Assembly: GCA_028571685.1 (NCBI GenBank) | Contig: CM053143.1 | Location: forward strand, 158,404,329 to 158,468,328 | Origin: Heterohyrax brucei | Lineage: Eukaryota; Chordata; Mammalia; Hyracoidea; Procaviidae | Direction: 5' to 3' | Length of the DNA: 64,000 nucleotides | Shown: one piece after another, positions 35,267 through 45,639 of the stretch | How the letters are laid out: each line of letters begins with the position of its first letter | Numbering within the stretch: position 1 is the stretch's first letter | The notes under the pieces: generated by a model | What the model saw: the letters and a program-made list of their open reading frames with translations, nothing else | Database searches by the model: none | What the model was told of the DNA's origin: nothing | Position numbers and translations under genes: made by a program

Positions 35267-35325
35267 CCTTGAGGGAGGATGGAAACTTGACATTAACACC
35301 AATGCAGCACAGAAAGCTGGAGTCC
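35267..35325 (+). repeat. Unassigned repeated block, copy 2
   Basis: It matches copy 1 at 34 of 38 bases in the first block and 21 of 21 in the second, in the same orientation about 1 kb downstream. Confidence 0.7.
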
Positions 35326-36706
35326 GATGTAAGCAAAAGTAGTCACTACAGAAAGGTCAAAAACTCTTCTCAGACACACAATCCTGCACTTATGTAAGGT
35401 AGAGACACAGTACTTCTCAGAGGGGACAGGTAACAAGACACTCCCACATGTCAGTGGTAGAGTTTGAAGCTTAGGAGCATAAAGACGGAGCAGGGGTTGG
35501 AGACTCAAGGAATCCTTGCTACTTCTACTGCAAGCTTTGCGATAAATAATAGTCTGTAGCTGAGGAGGTAGGAAAAGCATACAGATAAGCCAAAGGGTTG
35601 AATAACCTGCTTGAAATTGGGATTAGAATGGTGACATTAAGAAAAATCCCTCCTAAATCAAGGTGTCAGCCTAAGCATCAGGTAATAGTGAACCACCAAA
35701 TTAATTTAAAGTCTGTAAAACACTGAAGGTAATTATTGTGTCAAATAAATCCATGCCAGTTTGACTACTGTGATGACTCAATATTCCTTTTTAAAGTTCT
35801 GATCAAAGAAGAAACATGCCCATTGCAAGATTTAAACATTATTTATACAAATATTTTCCATTTTTAATTTAATTTTCACAATTCAAGAACAAAATATATA
35901 ACGCACATACAATAAATACATGAATTAATGAACTAATAAATGAGCAAGAAAAGGAAAACCACTATTGAGAGAAAAATCAGAAAACAGACAGGAATTCACG
36001 GGTAAAACAGATGTTGGGATTACCAGAGACTAAAAAACAACTAAAACCACAATACTACAAACGTATTTAAAGGAGGATAGTATGTATTCAGAGAATATTT
36101 AAGTAAAGGAGTAAGGGAAGCTACAAGAAATTGTCAAAATCAAATGCTAAAAATAAAGCATGATGCGGGGGATGACAAATTTTCTTCAGTGGATTTATGA
36201 GAAGATGGGGCATAAAAGAAAAATAAACAAAAGAATTCTACTATAAATCAGTAGAAATCATCAAAAGTGAAACAAAATGAGGAAAAATACATAACAGAAA
36301 TCTAAAGATCCTTGATCAGTAATAAACCATCTACTGTACATTAAACTAAAAACTCAGAGGGAAAAGAGAAAAAAGAATAGACCACAAGTACTTGAAAAAA
36401 AAATAATAGTTCAGTTACACAAAATACCAGTTTGACCCCTAATGAGTATCTGCATTTCTACTCTATGTGTGAGATATCAGAATCTAGATTAAATACAAGT
36501 CTATAGTAAACAAAGAAGACTGTCATCATTCATTCCCAAGAAGAAATACTGGAGGCTTGGGGGAGAGCTATAGGGAGTATAGTACCAGATAGATGTTTGC
36601 GTCCATATAAAGAAATGAAGACCACTAGACTTGAGAAGATTATAGATAAATACAGATTATTTTTCTTATTTTTAATCACTTTAAAATGATTGTCTATGTA
36701 AACAAA

Positions 36707-36771
36707 AAGGGGCTCTGGTGGTACAGTGATTGCACTCAGCTGCCAGCTGAAAGGTCACTGGTTTGAACACA
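36707..36771 (+). mobile_element. AfroSINE head fragment
   Basis: AAGGGGCTCTGGTGGTACAGTGATTGCACTC, then GCTGCCAGCTGAAAGGTCACTGGTTTGAACAC: the A-box and B-box part of a SINE. Body and tail are absent; L1 3' UTR-like sequence follows. Confidence 0.75.
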
Positions 36772-36829
36772 TAAGCTGCTTCTACTTAGGTATCTACAAA
36801 CACCTGCTGGGATTAGTTCTGTTGGTTCA

Positions 36830-37312
36830 AAGATACAGGGTCAGGGCTTTGTGAAACTGCCTATTCAATTGGCCTATTACTGTTTTATAGAGTTACGTCC
36901 CACTCCCCGGTTTGTTGAGTAGTAGTATCTGGGGTCTTAAAAGCTGACGGTCGTCATCTAAGATACAACAATTTGCTCCATTTTCCTGGAGTAGCAGAGG
37001 AAGAAGCAGACGCAGGAAGGAAAGAAGGAATTAGACTGTAGGTATCGTTGTCTCCGTGAAATACTGTATCTCTTGTCACACGACTGGTTCTGAACAGTGC
37101 TAGGCTACCATTGCTGAAAGTTTTGAACAGGGAATCAGTAGATGAACCTGAATCAACAGGTGAAAGAAATAAATAGTGGAACAGAATATAGAATTCCTAA
37201 AAAATCTAGACTTACTATATCTATTGAGAGTGGAGGAACCTCCAAATATATTCATATGGGAATGTACCTTTTCACTCAGTCATAACAAAAATAAAGAATA
37301 AAAGGAAAACCT
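36830..37312 (+). mobile_element. L1 3' UTR fragment
   Basis: CTATTCAATTGGCC, GTCCCACTCCCCGGTTTGTTGAGTAG, TATCTGGGGTCTTAAAAGCTGACGG and CATCTAAGATACAAC match the L1 3' UTRs at 48860 and 62110. It ends GGAATGTACCTTTTCACTCAGTCATAACAAAAATAAA, the same terminus as at 62755. Confidence 0.8.
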
Positions 37313-37649
37313 TTAAACTGTGAACTGAAGTCATTTCCTGAATTCATTTGTAAACTAAGCATTTCAGATAATTCAGATAAGTTAGTAAAGAATGTTCACC
37401 AGAAGCATTATAGTGTTTAAAAAAATATACCTGTATGTGGTCAGCAACTCTAAAGCACAGAAAAGAAATTTAACTGGTCGTTCGTGTAGTCAGTGTTGGC
37501 GAAGTAAATCAGTAGAGATGGTGAGAACAGGGATGCAGTGTGAGGAAGGTAACCCATATTATCATACCATAGACATAGAAATTCTTGAACAGGTATATAT
37601 TCTGCTATGTGTGTTTTCACTATAATTAAAATAAATAAACCTTCAAAAA

Positions 37650-37880
37650 CAAGCAATCTATAAAAGTATAACATGAAATTTATCCCCCAAATAAAAGACA
37701 GTGTGATGTTCAAAAATAATGCAATCCATTCCATTGACTTATTAAAAGCTAAAAATAACATACTCATTAAAGATGCAGAAAAAATATTTAATAAAATCAA
37801 TACCTATTCATTATTAAACAAGTAATTTCCTCAATCCAATAATCAGTACATTTACAAAGAACTCACTGTTAACAAGACTG
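37650..37880 (+). mobile_element. Old L1 ORF2 fragment, RT region
   Basis: GATGCAGAAAAAATATTTAATAAAATCAATACCTATTC near 37771 is the motif A region (DAEKxFxKI). The flanks CCATTCCATTGACTTATTAAAAG and TAATTTCCTCAATCCAATAATCAG are the decayed neighbours. Confidence 0.65.
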
Positions 37881-38337
37881 TGGCAGACAGACTGAATGGT
37901 GTCAACCATTGATGCTTACCTCTTTGCACACTTTTGAGGAATGCCTTCTCAGTGATATGGGGTGAGGCAGGAGGCTTTCTTCTAGCTAACAGAATATAGC
38001 AAAGGTGAAGAGATGTCATTCTCATTATTATAGTATGTTATATAATATTCCATCTTGTTAGACCTGACACAGAGATAGTCTCTGTAGGTTGCAGGAAATA
38101 AACAGATGCTTTCGAAAAGCCTAGTGAGCCAGGAACTACAGGTAGGCACAGTCATCAAAAAGTTCATGATCTGTCATGTATCTGGAAGAGAATTTATTAT
38201 ACTAGAAACTTGACTGAACTTGAAATTGGATTTCTCCCCCATAGTATCTCCAGATGAACATGCAGTCTGGGCAGTATCTCGAAGCAGGGCAAACGTGAGT
38301 AGAAAATGCATACAAGCCATGTCTAGACTGCTGTTAC

Positions 38338-38500
38338 ATGCTGTTAAGTTGCCTCTGTCTCACTGCAAACCTATGTGCAACTGAAGAAAACAGAGCTCCT
38401 TCCTGTCCCATCTTTACAATGCTTTAAATGTTTGGGGTCACTGTTTTAACTACCAGTTCCCTTTCGTCTCACACAGGATTTTCTGCCTAAGTGATCCAGA
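38338..38500 (-). mobile_element. RTE 3' end fragment, antisense
   Basis: GCTGTTAAGTTGCCTCTGTCTCACTGCAAACCTATGTGCAACTGAAGAAAACAG then TCCTGTCCCATCTTTACAATG is the decayed antisense terminus also seen at 61376 and 18070. Confidence 0.6.
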
Positions 38501-38594
38501 ACTACTGACTTCCAAAAACTAAGAATTTTGTTGATTTAACAAAAAATTAATAAAGTTTTGTTGATTTAACCCAAAAAGTTTTGGAGAGTATGTC

Positions 38595-38788
38595 CTGTGT
38601 TGTTGTTATTAGTTGCAGTGGAGGTGATTAACACTCGTGGAGATCCCATGTGAGCAGAGTAAACTGCTCCATAGAGGTTTTTTAGAGAGCATATTGCTAG
38701 CCTGTCTTCCAAGGTGCCCTTAGATAAATCCAAACTGCCAGCCTTTGGCTGTGTAGTTGAGGGTTTAACCATTTGCACTATTCAGGGA
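38595..38788 (-). mobile_element. AfroSINE, long form, strongly diverged
   Basis: CCCATGTGAGCAGAGTAAACTGCTCCATAGAGG body, a middle block with CCTGTCTTCCAAGGTGCCC, CCAAACTGCCAGCCTTTGGCTG and TTTAACCATTTGCACTATTCAGGG head, antisense. Confidence 0.7.
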
Positions 38789-39104
38789 ATCATAATTTAT
38801 TATATAGCAGCAGAAAACAAATGAAATCACATTGAATGCATAGAGGAATACTGTATTTTCCTGATACTCAACATGTATAGGCCATAAATATTGCAGTATT
38901 GTGAGAAAAAGAAACAGAAATAACTCTAACAATAAAAGAAGGAATAAAACAGCTCCTACGTATAGACAACAACATGATAACACTTATGGGGGCGGGGGTG
39001 GGGAGCTTAGCTAAAAATAAATAAATGAATTATAGACAATATGATTATATGTGCAGAAAACCCTAGGTAAACAGATTTTCCCATTTACATTTTGTAAACA
39101 CCTA
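38789..39104. other. Unassigned sequence
   Basis: AT-rich with a G-rich run at about 38989; nothing recognised. Confidence 0.4.
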
Positions 39105-39121
39105 TATTATATTGTGATTAG

Positions 39122-39285
39122 GAAGTTGTGGTGGTGTAGTTGTTAAGCGCTTCGTCTGCTAACTAAAAGGTCAGCAGTTCGAGTCTGCCAGATGATCCTT
39201 GGAAACTATGGAACAGTTCTACTCTGACCTCTGTGGTCGCTATGAGTCAGAATCAACTTGACAGCACTGGGTGTGGTTTTTGATT
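39122..39285 (+). mobile_element. AfroSINE with perfect 17-bp target duplication
   Basis: Head TGGTGGTGTAGTTGTTAAGCGCTTCGTCTGCTAAC, B box CAGTTCGAGTCTGCC, and tail GGTCGCTATGAGTCAGAATCAACTTGACAGCAC. TATTATATTGTGATTAG occurs at 39105-39121 and again at 39286-39302 without mismatch. CpGs are partly retained. This is the cleanest SINE insertion in the window and probably among the youngest. Confidence 0.97.
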
Positions 39286-39390
39286 TATTATATTGTGATT
39301 AGTGAGAATTTTTTGTTTTATTCAGAATACACTAAATGTATTAATTAAGCAGGGTAGCTTTAAAGGGAGAATTTATAGTATACGTATTGT

Positions 39391-39436
39391 TCGCCATGAG
39401 TCGGATCCGACTCCGCCGCACTTGGCTGGCTTTGGC
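39391..39436 (+). mobile_element. Tail-only AfroSINE/RTE-type fragment
   Basis: TCGCCATGAGTCGGATCCGACTCCGCCGCACTTGGCTGGCTTTGG is the family tail with CpGs still present, without head or body. Confidence 0.7.
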
Positions 39437-40384
39437 ATTGTTAACCTGCTGTAGGGTAAATGTTTGAAAGTTTTCAAAATATTTATTAATTCATGTGAGT
39501 GCTATGTATTAGGCTTAAATAATCTGAAAACCAGAGAAGCAATATGACCTATGTTTGAGAAACCAAATTATCACTTTCATGTTTGTATTTAAGACTTGTT
39601 GGACAGGAGAAATAAAATATAGACTTTAATATAAAACATACGTTTTGCTTTTTTTTTTCTGGTAAATTAAAGAACTTGAGTTTAACTTTACTCTTAACAA
39701 ACTTTTAAGTTTTTGACACAGATTAAAGTTGAACAAAATGATTTATTCATTCCAAACAGAGTAATTAGAAATCTCTAACTGAGAAAATCATGGGAACTTC
39801 TAGGAAATTTCTAACGTTTCTGTTATATGGATGACCAGAAATATGGAGAAAAAAATTCCATTTGGAACATCTTGATTTTTCAAGTTATTTTTAAAAAATC
39901 TGTCTGTCACCAATTTTTTGAAGAGTCGTTTCTTTATTCTAATCTTGAGTTCCTCTGATAATTATGAATATGCTAATTTTCAGTTGGCAGATTCTACAAA
40001 TCTCATTTTGTTCAGCTTTGTTACTAACTATAAGGATGAAATTACTAACAAATGCAAAACTATCATTAACACTAGCTAAGATAATTTAAGTGTGGTCGAT
40101 GTCTTCTTTTTTCTTCGTTTTTCATGTAATATTTACTTATACTGATGTAGTAAAAAAGTATCTATTTAAGCTAAACTGCGTAATTAATAAGTAAATTTAG
40201 TTTATTCAAAATGAAACAAAAACTTCCCACTAAGGATAATATTACACAGGTGTTAAAAATAAATAAATGAAAGGAAAAATCTGTTTACTTAAGGTTTTCT
40301 GCATATAATTATGTTTCTGTAATTAGAAACATTTACTTATTTATTTTCAGAAAAGTTTTTTTATTTTACATGTGTTGCACACAA
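39437..40384. other. Unassigned AT-rich sequence
   Basis: No gene or repeat recognised. Confidence 0.45.
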
Positions 40385-40385
40385 T

Positions 40386-40725
40386 GTCTGCCAATTAAGT
40401 TTCTAAACTCACCCTAGAAAAAGTGCTACATACCTCACCACTGAATGTCACTATGGTCATCTGGGAAGTACTCCACTTGAGAAGCTATGAACCAAAGCCA
40501 ACACCTAGTCCACCCTTCAAAGCAATTTTGGGACTCTTCTTCTGGAATGGCCATCAGAGCTGACATCATATTACCCCCGATGTTCTCATTATCAACAAAA
40601 TGTCCTCCTTTCAGTATTTTCTTTATCTTCGAGTAAAGAAAAAAGTCATTGGGAACCTGATCAGGTGAGTAGGGAGGGTGTTCCAACACAGTTGTTTACT
40701 GGCTAAAAATTCCCTCATAGACAAC
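40386..40725 (-). mobile_element. Mariner DNA transposon, terminal fragment
   Basis: The plus strand starts with TGTCTGCCAATTAAGTTTCTAAACTCACC, resembling a mariner terminal repeat, and continues into antisense transposase sequence that stops near 40725. The other terminal repeat and about two-thirds of the gene are missing. Confidence 0.85.
40435..40689 (-). pseudogene. Mariner transposase C-terminal remnant
   Basis: An 84-codon open frame begins MLEHPPYSPDQVPNDFF. HPPYSPD holds the third acidic residue of the D,D34D catalytic triad (Asp, residue 10). It continues through KIKKILKGGHF, a CFEGW motif and a C-terminal VEYFPDD, as in irritans-type mariners. The first two catalytic aspartates and the DNA-binding domain are absent, so it is inactive. 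The first Met is simply the first in frame. Confidence 0.88.
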
Positions 40726-42849
40726 TAGAAAATTAGGTTTGCAAACCTGTCATGTGCCATTGTAAGCAGCAGCATGTTATATATATTAAAAGACATGAAA
40801 AGGAGTAACAGGTGTCAGATGACTGTATGCCAACCAAGCACTGCTAATCAAGTGAAATCGCTAATGCAATAAATTGTAGCATGGCGTTTACCTTGCCAGA
40901 TTGACGTCCATGTTTTACTTTTAGTATTCTAAGTAAATTTTGCACATATGCTTCAGTATACATTTGCACATAGTCTTCAAAAATAAGTATTTTTTTCTAT
41001 GCCAAATGCTTGTCACAAACAATAATCCACACAAAAAAAGAGCAAAATAAAAACAAAAAAGCAGTTCACAGTGTAGGTAGTTTCACAGATGTAAAAACAG
41101 AAAGAGGAAAATTTGCATACCCTAAAAGCTTTACTTTTTAACAGATTTCAATCAAGATGTCTCATGTAATGTCTTTTGTGCTTTGCATCCAAGATGCATC
41201 CTGAAATGAGATTCAATTTTCATTATATCATTGTCATTTTAGAGCATAAAAATGCAAAATTAGCATCAGCATGAGTTCCACAAAGTACTTTCTTCAGATT
41301 AAAAGTCAGCAAATTATTGTAAACAACATGATTTAATTCATTGGCAATCTTATTTTTGGCAGCTTAGTCACTGTTACAATTGTTAGAATTATTATTACTC
41401 TTTTATTAGCAGGCCTGATGCAAGCGATGTGAGAAAACAACTGTGAAATCATAATCTGCATAATAGACAATTCTGAAGCAGTTATTTTTCCTGCTTCTAT
41501 GTGCTTTTGAGACTACAAAAATAAATTTGGCTTCTGACCAGTATTCATACATTTTTTTCTCAACTAACTAGGAACACCAAATGTTTATTCATTATAGCAA
41601 TACCACTCAAGAAGGAACAGAATCCAAGGACATGGATAAACCGGTTGGATGCATACTTAAATGCGGTGTTTTTATAGGAGTTCAATAGTTCTTTGAGCGA
41701 ACTTTCTGGATACTTAAAAAACTGATAAATGACATCTTACCTCACAATTGAATATTTTACATTTTGATGTGTCCTTGACTTTTTACCTAGAATTACCCTT
41801 TAAAGACTGATAGATTGTCTTTCTTCAGAGAATTCTGTAGCTTAATTATTACTCCTTCTAAATAGAAATTTATTTAAATCTTATAAATTGTATGATTGAT
41901 GGATATAGAAAGTAGTAAGAAAAAAAAATAAATTAAAAACTAAAAGATACCCAATAAGAGCAACAAATTTTTGTTACAGAAATGGATTCATATATTAATA
42001 TTTACATTTTGAATAACTTAATTATCAAATATAAAACCATAATAAAAATTCTAACAAATAGATATTATACGAGACTAATAGATTTAAACATCTTTCTGTA
42101 AGATCATCTCATATTGATATCATTTTTAATGTTCATAGATAGGATATAGTTAAAGATATTAATCAAAACATTTTTACTGTTGGAAGCCTCTTTTGGAAAA
42201 TATATTTGCTACAGAAATTTCACCTGAACCATCAAAAGAAAGTTTACAAAACATTTTGTGTCTCTAAAATTGATAAGAAATAAGAAATTCTTCTTACAAG
42301 TCAGATATTTAGTCTCTAAGTGAGAGGATGAGACAGGGTGTAATACGAATTCCTTATCCTTCATTGTGAGATTTTCCAGAAATCTGGAAACCTGGAAGCT
42401 GAAACATTGTCAGAGATGCTGTGCCACAAACTATACTTTTACCTTACTGCAGAATATCAACCTGTGTATTAGATCCCAGTGTTTATCTACATCTTTGTTC
42501 AAATTATGGAAACACATATATAGCCATTGTAAATTCCTCTAGAAAGATGATTTTTTTCTTTTTATCTTAAGTGCAGTAGGAAATTGCAAAAGTAAACTTC
42601 CACATTTTCTTGTAATTCCTTTGATTAGACGATACCATCAATATTAGGCTGACAAACAGTTTTATCCTATGCAGGCTTTACTATACCCATGGTGTCTCCA
42701 ATTTGGGTAAGATTCTATAAACTTGGCTGATTAAATTGCAAGTTTTGTGAAACCCTCTGGTGTCCAGTTTGAGAAAAAGCATCATGATTTCTTTTTTGGT
42801 GAATTAAAAAAAATCAACAGAATGAAAGCAGAAATTGAGCAAGCACTTG
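40726..42849. other. Unassigned AT-rich sequence, 2.1 kb
   Basis: No exon or identifiable repeat was found on either strand. May be unique sequence. Confidence 0.5.
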
Positions 42850-42980
42850 AAATATAGACTCACAGCAATCCCATAGAGCAGAGCAGAATTGCTACATAGG
42901 ATTTCCAAAGAGTAGCTGTTGAATTTGAACTGCCAACATTTTTTTAGCAGTCAAGTGTTTAACTGCTATACCATTAGAGC
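42850..42980 (-). mobile_element. AfroSINE, short form, antisense
   Basis: ATATAGACTCACAGCAATCCC, GAATTGCTACATAGGATTTCC, TTTGAACTGCCAAC and AAGTGTTTAACTGCTATACCATTAGAGC in antisense. The 3' tail is partly lost. Confidence 0.9.
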
Positions 42981-43086
42981 TAGATAGACGGATGGATGGA
43001 CGGACGGACGGGTGGGTGGGCGGGCGGGCGGGTGGATGGATGATGGATGGGTGATGGATGGGTGATGGATGGATGATTGATAGACA
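42981..43086. repeat. (GGAT/GGAC/GGGT/GGGC)n microsatellite
   Basis: About 106 bp of tetranucleotide repeat with CpG-containing GGAC and GGGC variants in the middle, grading into GATGGATGG at the right end. It abuts the head (5') end of the SINE at 42980. Confidence 0.95.
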
Positions 43087-43162
43087 GATACAGAGAGACA
43101 GATGTGTGTGTATAATTTTCTTGTCTCACTAGAAATATCAATAAATTGAAGCTGCTCTGATT

Positions 43163-43307
43163 GTGAAGACTTGATGACACAGTGGTTATGCTGCTAACCA
43201 AAAGACTGGTTTTCCAAATTCACGAGTTGCTCCTTGGAAACCCTACTGCAGGGCACTTCTATTCTCTCCTATAGGCTAAGTCTGAGTCAGAATAGGTTTG
43301 ATAACAA
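43163..43307 (+). mobile_element. AfroSINE, short form
   Basis: GAAGACTTGATGACACAGTGG head, GCTGCTAACCAAAAGACTGG, GCTCCTTGGAAACCCTACTGCAGGG body, and CTAAGTCTGAGTCAGAATAGG tail. Confidence 0.88.
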
Positions 43308-43550
43308 GAAATATTATATGGGGGTCTGTGTGTGTGTGTAGCATATGAGATATATATGTACATATATGTTCCTGATTAAGCCCTACAAATTTATGACATA
43401 ATCACCACTTTACAAGGAAGAAACTGAGGATGTGCGAAACTGCGGATGTGTTAAGAGACTGGGCTCAAATAGATGCTGTCTGCTCGCTTTACAGCAGAAA
43501 CCTCCTTAAAAGAATGAAATGAATCATTTTATAAGATTCTCCTATCTTTA
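43308..43550. other. Unassigned sequence with short TG and TA tracts
   Basis: TGTGTGTGTGTG at about 43327 and ATATATATGTACATATATG at about 43350. No gene. Confidence 0.5.
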
Positions 43551-43720
43551 AGAGTCCTCAAGTGGTACATATGGTTAACGTTCTTGGCTGTTACCAAAAA
43601 GGTGGGCAGTGTCAACCCAGCAAGAAGCATGCTGGATGAAACATCTTGCAGTCTACTTCCAAAAACTAGGCATTGGAAGTCCTGTGGAGCAGGGATCTAC
43701 TCCAAGACACAGAGCAACAG
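43551..43720 (+). mobile_element. AfroSINE, long form, diverged
   Basis: AGTCCTCAAGTGGTACATATGG head, GCTGTTACCAAAAAGGTGGGCAG, then the long-form middle (GGATGAAACATCTTGCAGTCTACTTCC), then ATTGGAAGTCCTGTGGAGCAGGG. Confidence 0.75.
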
Positions 43721-43721
43721 G

Positions 43722-44000
43722 TACTGTCTTTTTCACCGTGTTTAGTTGACATCAGTTGGCCCAGATTCAGGTCAACCCCAGACATAACCGCATTTGCCTT
43801 TGTGATACACATGGTAATCACTGTCTGATTTTCAGAAATAGATTGAGGATATCTTTTCTTAGTGAGCCTCAATGACATAATCTTCAAAATGACACCCGAT
43901 CTTTCACTGATAGATGAGTGGTGGCTGTGTTTGAGATGTATCATCTGGCAATCAAACCCAGATCTCCCCCACGGAAAATAAATAACTGAACCTCTACCAT
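43722..44000 (-). mobile_element. tRNA-Gly-like SINE, second SINE family
   Basis: The minus strand begins near 43996 with GGTTCAGTTATTTATTTTCCGTGGGGGAGATCTGGGTTTGATTGCC. This lines up with the tRNA-Gly A-box half, anticodon-loop region, variable region and B box (GGTTTGATTGC for GGTTCGATTCC). A body follows (CACAGCCACCACTCATCTATCAGTG, GAAAATCAGACAGTGATTACCATGTGTATCACAAAGG). The anticodon stem is not paired and there is no terminal CCA or acceptor pairing, so this is a SINE and not a tRNA gene. Confidence 0.72.
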
Positions 44001-44119
44001 CTCCTTCCTGTCTTTAAAATTACTTCATTAAAAAAAGGGATAAATTACATGTTACATACTGTTTCATTATGGCAAGTAACATGGTTTCTTTTTTGAACTC
44101 ACTGAAATTACTTGTGTTT

Positions 44120-44690
44120 TTGAGGTTGGTAGGTGGGGTCCAGTTGGGTTCAGCTCAGAGCAACCCAGTGTTCAGCTGAAAGAAACAACACACGTTCCCG
44201 GGCTCCCCTCAAAATTGCCAGCTGTGTGTAAGCTCACTGCTGCTATCACTGTGTAGCTCCACCTCATTGATGGTCTTCCTGTTTTTGGTTGAACTTCTAC
44301 TTTACCAAGCATCAGACTCTTTCCCAGGGACTGGTTCTTCCTGGTACCATGTCCAAAGTACATGAGAGGAAGTCTGGTCATCCTCACTTATAAGGAACAT
44401 TCTGTCCGTACTTCTTCCAAGATAAATTGGTTCATTTTTCTGGCAGTTTATAGTATATTCAGTGTTGTTCAGCAGCACTGTAATTCAAAATCATCGATAC
44501 TTTGGTATTCCTTGTTCACTGTCCAGCTTTTGCTTGCATAGGAGAAAACTAAAAATACCATGACTTTGGGTCAGGAGCATCTTAGCCCTTCAAGTGACAT
44601 CTTTGTTTTTTAATACTTGAATGAGATCCACCATGTGGGACTGTCTGATACTTACCTAGCATAGCCTCCAGTATCACAGCAACACACAAC
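44120..44690 (-). mobile_element. RTE LINE 3' region, antisense
   Basis: Plus-strand landmarks: CCACCTCATTGATGGTCTTCC, CTTTACCAAGCATCAGAC, ACCATGTCCAAAGTAC, CATTCTGTCCGTACTTCTTCCAAGATAAATTGG, CACTGTCCAGCTTTTGC. It is diverged from the other RTE copies and may be another subfamily. Confidence 0.82.
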
Positions 44691-45111
44691 ACACCACTGT
44701 ATGACAAACTAACATAGGAGTGAAAATGCTAGTTAAGGTAATTCTTTAATTAAATAAACAAAACAAGACTGAGGAAAATGTTTACTTTTCAACAATTTAT
44801 ACTAGTGTATAAATCCATTCAAAGGTAGATATTTAAAAGGTTAATTATTATTAAACATAATTCTTTTGTTCACTTGTAATTTTCTAGCTATGCCATTATA
44901 AACATCAATATAACAATTATCAGGCTTCTAATTAGGCCATTTTGTTATAGTTGCCTTAACCTCAAAAAGAAAAAGCCTTTTCTCTGATTTTATGAGAATA
45001 AAAACAGGTTATCAAAAACATATAAAAGAGTTTGTGTTTAAGACAATATACAAAAAATTGTTTTCCTTTTATTCAGTGTGCTTAATAAACTTAAGGTCTA
45101 CCTAATTGTTG
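44691..45111. other. Unassigned AT-rich sequence
   Basis: Nothing recognised. Confidence 0.4.
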
Positions 45112-45278
45112 TAGGGAAACCCTGGTGGCATAGTGGCTTAAGTAGTACATCTTCTTAACCGAAAGGTTGAAAGTTCAAATCTGCCAGGTGCTCCTTGGAA
45201 ACTCTATGGGGCAGTTCTACTCTGTCCTGTAGTGTTGTTGTGAGTCAAAATCTACTTGATGGCAGTGGGTTTGGTTTG
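45112..45278 (+). mobile_element. AfroSINE, short form
   Basis: GTAGGGAAACCCTGGTGGCATAGTGG head, AAGTTCAAATCTGCCAGGTG B box, CTCCTTGGAAACTCTATGGGG body, and GTGAGTCAAAATCTACTTGATGGCAG tail with a GGTTTGGTTTGGGG end. Confidence 0.95.
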
Positions 45279-45480
45279 GGGATTGCTGTACACTTTAAAT
45301 AGTTTGTTAACTTTATGAAATGGAAAAGGGGAATCTAATTAGAAAACAAGGGAAGGAAAAAGTAAAGAAAACTAAAAATGATCTTAAATACATTCCACTA
45401 TGCTTTTAGATAACGTATTTAAATGTTATTTAATTACAAATAAGTACAATTTTATAGTCTACTATGTGGGAAATAAATCA

Positions 45481-45639
45481 AAACCAAGCTTGTTGCCGTC
45501 ACATAGATTATGACTCATAGCAACCCTATAGAACAGAGCAGAACTGCCCCAGAGAGTTTCTAAGGAGATCCTGGCAGATGTGAACTGCTGACATTTTGGT
45601 TAGCAGCTGTAGCGCTTAACCATTATGCCTCTAGGATTT
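45481..45639 (-). mobile_element. AfroSINE, short form
   Basis: Antisense, from AAAACCAAGCTTGTTGCC to AGCGCTTAACCATTATGCCTCTAGG. CTATGTGGGAAATA to its left and CCATGTGGGGAATA to its right look like a diverged target duplication. Confidence 0.93.

Larger units (their letters stand above)
34068..36706. other. Mostly unassigned sequence, 2.6 kb
   Basis: Contains the two related blocks at 34253 and 35267 and a 16-bp tandem duplication (AAGACAACACATGGGA twice, 34901-34932). The A-rich part at 35930-36500 has an old-L1 look but I could not place it. No exon was recognised. Confidence 0.4.

Noticed and set aside
42981..43086. CRISPR array or other spaced repeat system
   Set aside because: The repeats are 4-bp tandem units without spacers; this is a microsatellite in a eukaryotic genome.
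43722..44000. Possible tRNA-Gly gene
   Set aside because: A and B boxes are visible but the stems do not pair and a SINE body follows directly; it is a tRNA-derived SINE.
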